A DNA stretch of 64,000 bases from assembly GCF_900473965.1 (NCBI RefSeq), contig NZ_UCNJ01000002.1:62001-126000 (forward strand), in the 5' to 3' direction. Made by a program: the position numbers and the translations under genes. Positions 63,882 through 64,000 of this stretch are shown one piece after another. The notes beneath the pieces were generated by a model. It was not told the origin of the DNA. It did not search any database and worked only from the letters and a program-made list of their open reading frames with translations. Every line of letters begins with the position of its first letter. Position 1 is the first letter of the stretch. This stretch comes from Synechococcus sp. UW179A (GTDB taxonomy: Bacteria > Cyanobacteriota > Cyanobacteriia > PCC-6307 > Cyanobiaceae).

Positions 63882-64000
63882 GAACTGCAGTTTCCTTCCA
63901 ACCACTTGAAGTAGGTTTCATCAATATCTCCAGTCACATAGTAACCGTCAAAACAGGACATCTCAAGATCCTCGATATTAGTACCTTGAACAATACTTTT
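63878..64000 (-). CDS. purF: Amidophosphoribosyltransferase, C-terminal fragment
   Basis: The minus-strand frame entering from the right edge encodes 40 residues ending MSCFDGYYVTGDIDETYF, then KWLEGNCSS and a TGA stop at 63880-63878. The CFDGxYVTGD block is the conserved C-terminus of PurF, which makes phosphoribosylamine in the first step of purine synthesis. The rest lies outside the window. purF next to a gyrA-like gene is, as I recall, usual in marine picocyanobacteria. Confidence 0.85.
   Translation of the reverse strand, partial: KSIVQGTNIEDLEMSCFDGYYVTGDIDETYFKWLEGNCSS

Overview
The window looks like a chromosomal segment of a marine picocyanobacterium, most probably Synechococcus subcluster 5.1. 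This is inferred from gene content and a fairly high GC content, not from a database search. Cyanobacterial markers include the sulfolipid pair sqdB-sqdX, a Psb34/Ssl1498-type small membrane protein, a CYP38/TLP40-like thylakoid-lumen cyclophilin, a gap2-type GAPDH, CbiD and B12-dependent QueG, and many cyanobacteria-specific hypothetical genes. Genes are packed very tightly. No prophage, transposase, CRISPR array or rRNA operon is visible, and one tRNA gene is present.

Layout. 1-10 kb: tail of an unknown gene; asd-dapA-rnj (lysine synthesis and RNase J) on the minus strand; tig-clpP-clpX, an LRAT-fold protein and dnaX on the plus strand (folding, proteolysis, replication). 11-16 kb: a SpoIID-like protein and a processive glycosyltransferase on the minus strand; rpmI-rplT, a TPR protein, a secreted-type hypothetical and thiG. 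16.8-22 kb: psb34-like small gene, sqdB-sqdX, then minus-strand PBP2 and two hypotheticals. 22-28.6 kb: AT-richer stretch with a histidine phosphatase, then guaA, cbiD, a class V aminotransferase, tRNA-Gly(CCC) and three small hypotheticals. 28.7-33.7 kb: accessory-looking genes (half-size AbrB protein, secreted proteins, SNF2 helicase, HNH nuclease, epimerase-like protein). 33.6-42 kb: pdxA, accB-efp, CYP38-like, thiL, gap2, murC-murB, ybaB/ebfC.

42-64 kb: rsgA, a TusA-like protein, dnaJ and grpE on the minus strand, divergent from the type IV pilus motor and platform genes pilB-pilT-pilC; then an HI0933-type flavoprotein with msrB, dus, a glycine-rich RRM protein, argH, a GAF-PP2C phosphatase, ftsY, nusB, a DUF502 protein and an HpsJ-like protein; finally queG, a TPR protein, a type IIA topoisomerase A subunit and the 3' end of purF.

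Most of the window is ordinary core genome. Points worth a second look: a PilB with an extra C-terminal zinc ribbon; a GyrA-like protein without a recognisable GyrA box; an intact LRAT-type catalytic triad beside clpX and dnaX; a nested palindrome in an AT-rich gap; a 16-bp perfect palindrome directly after the tRNA; a dyad at the gap2 promoter; and eight convergent gene pairs whose 3' ends overlap. I found no convincing evidence of a wholly new system.
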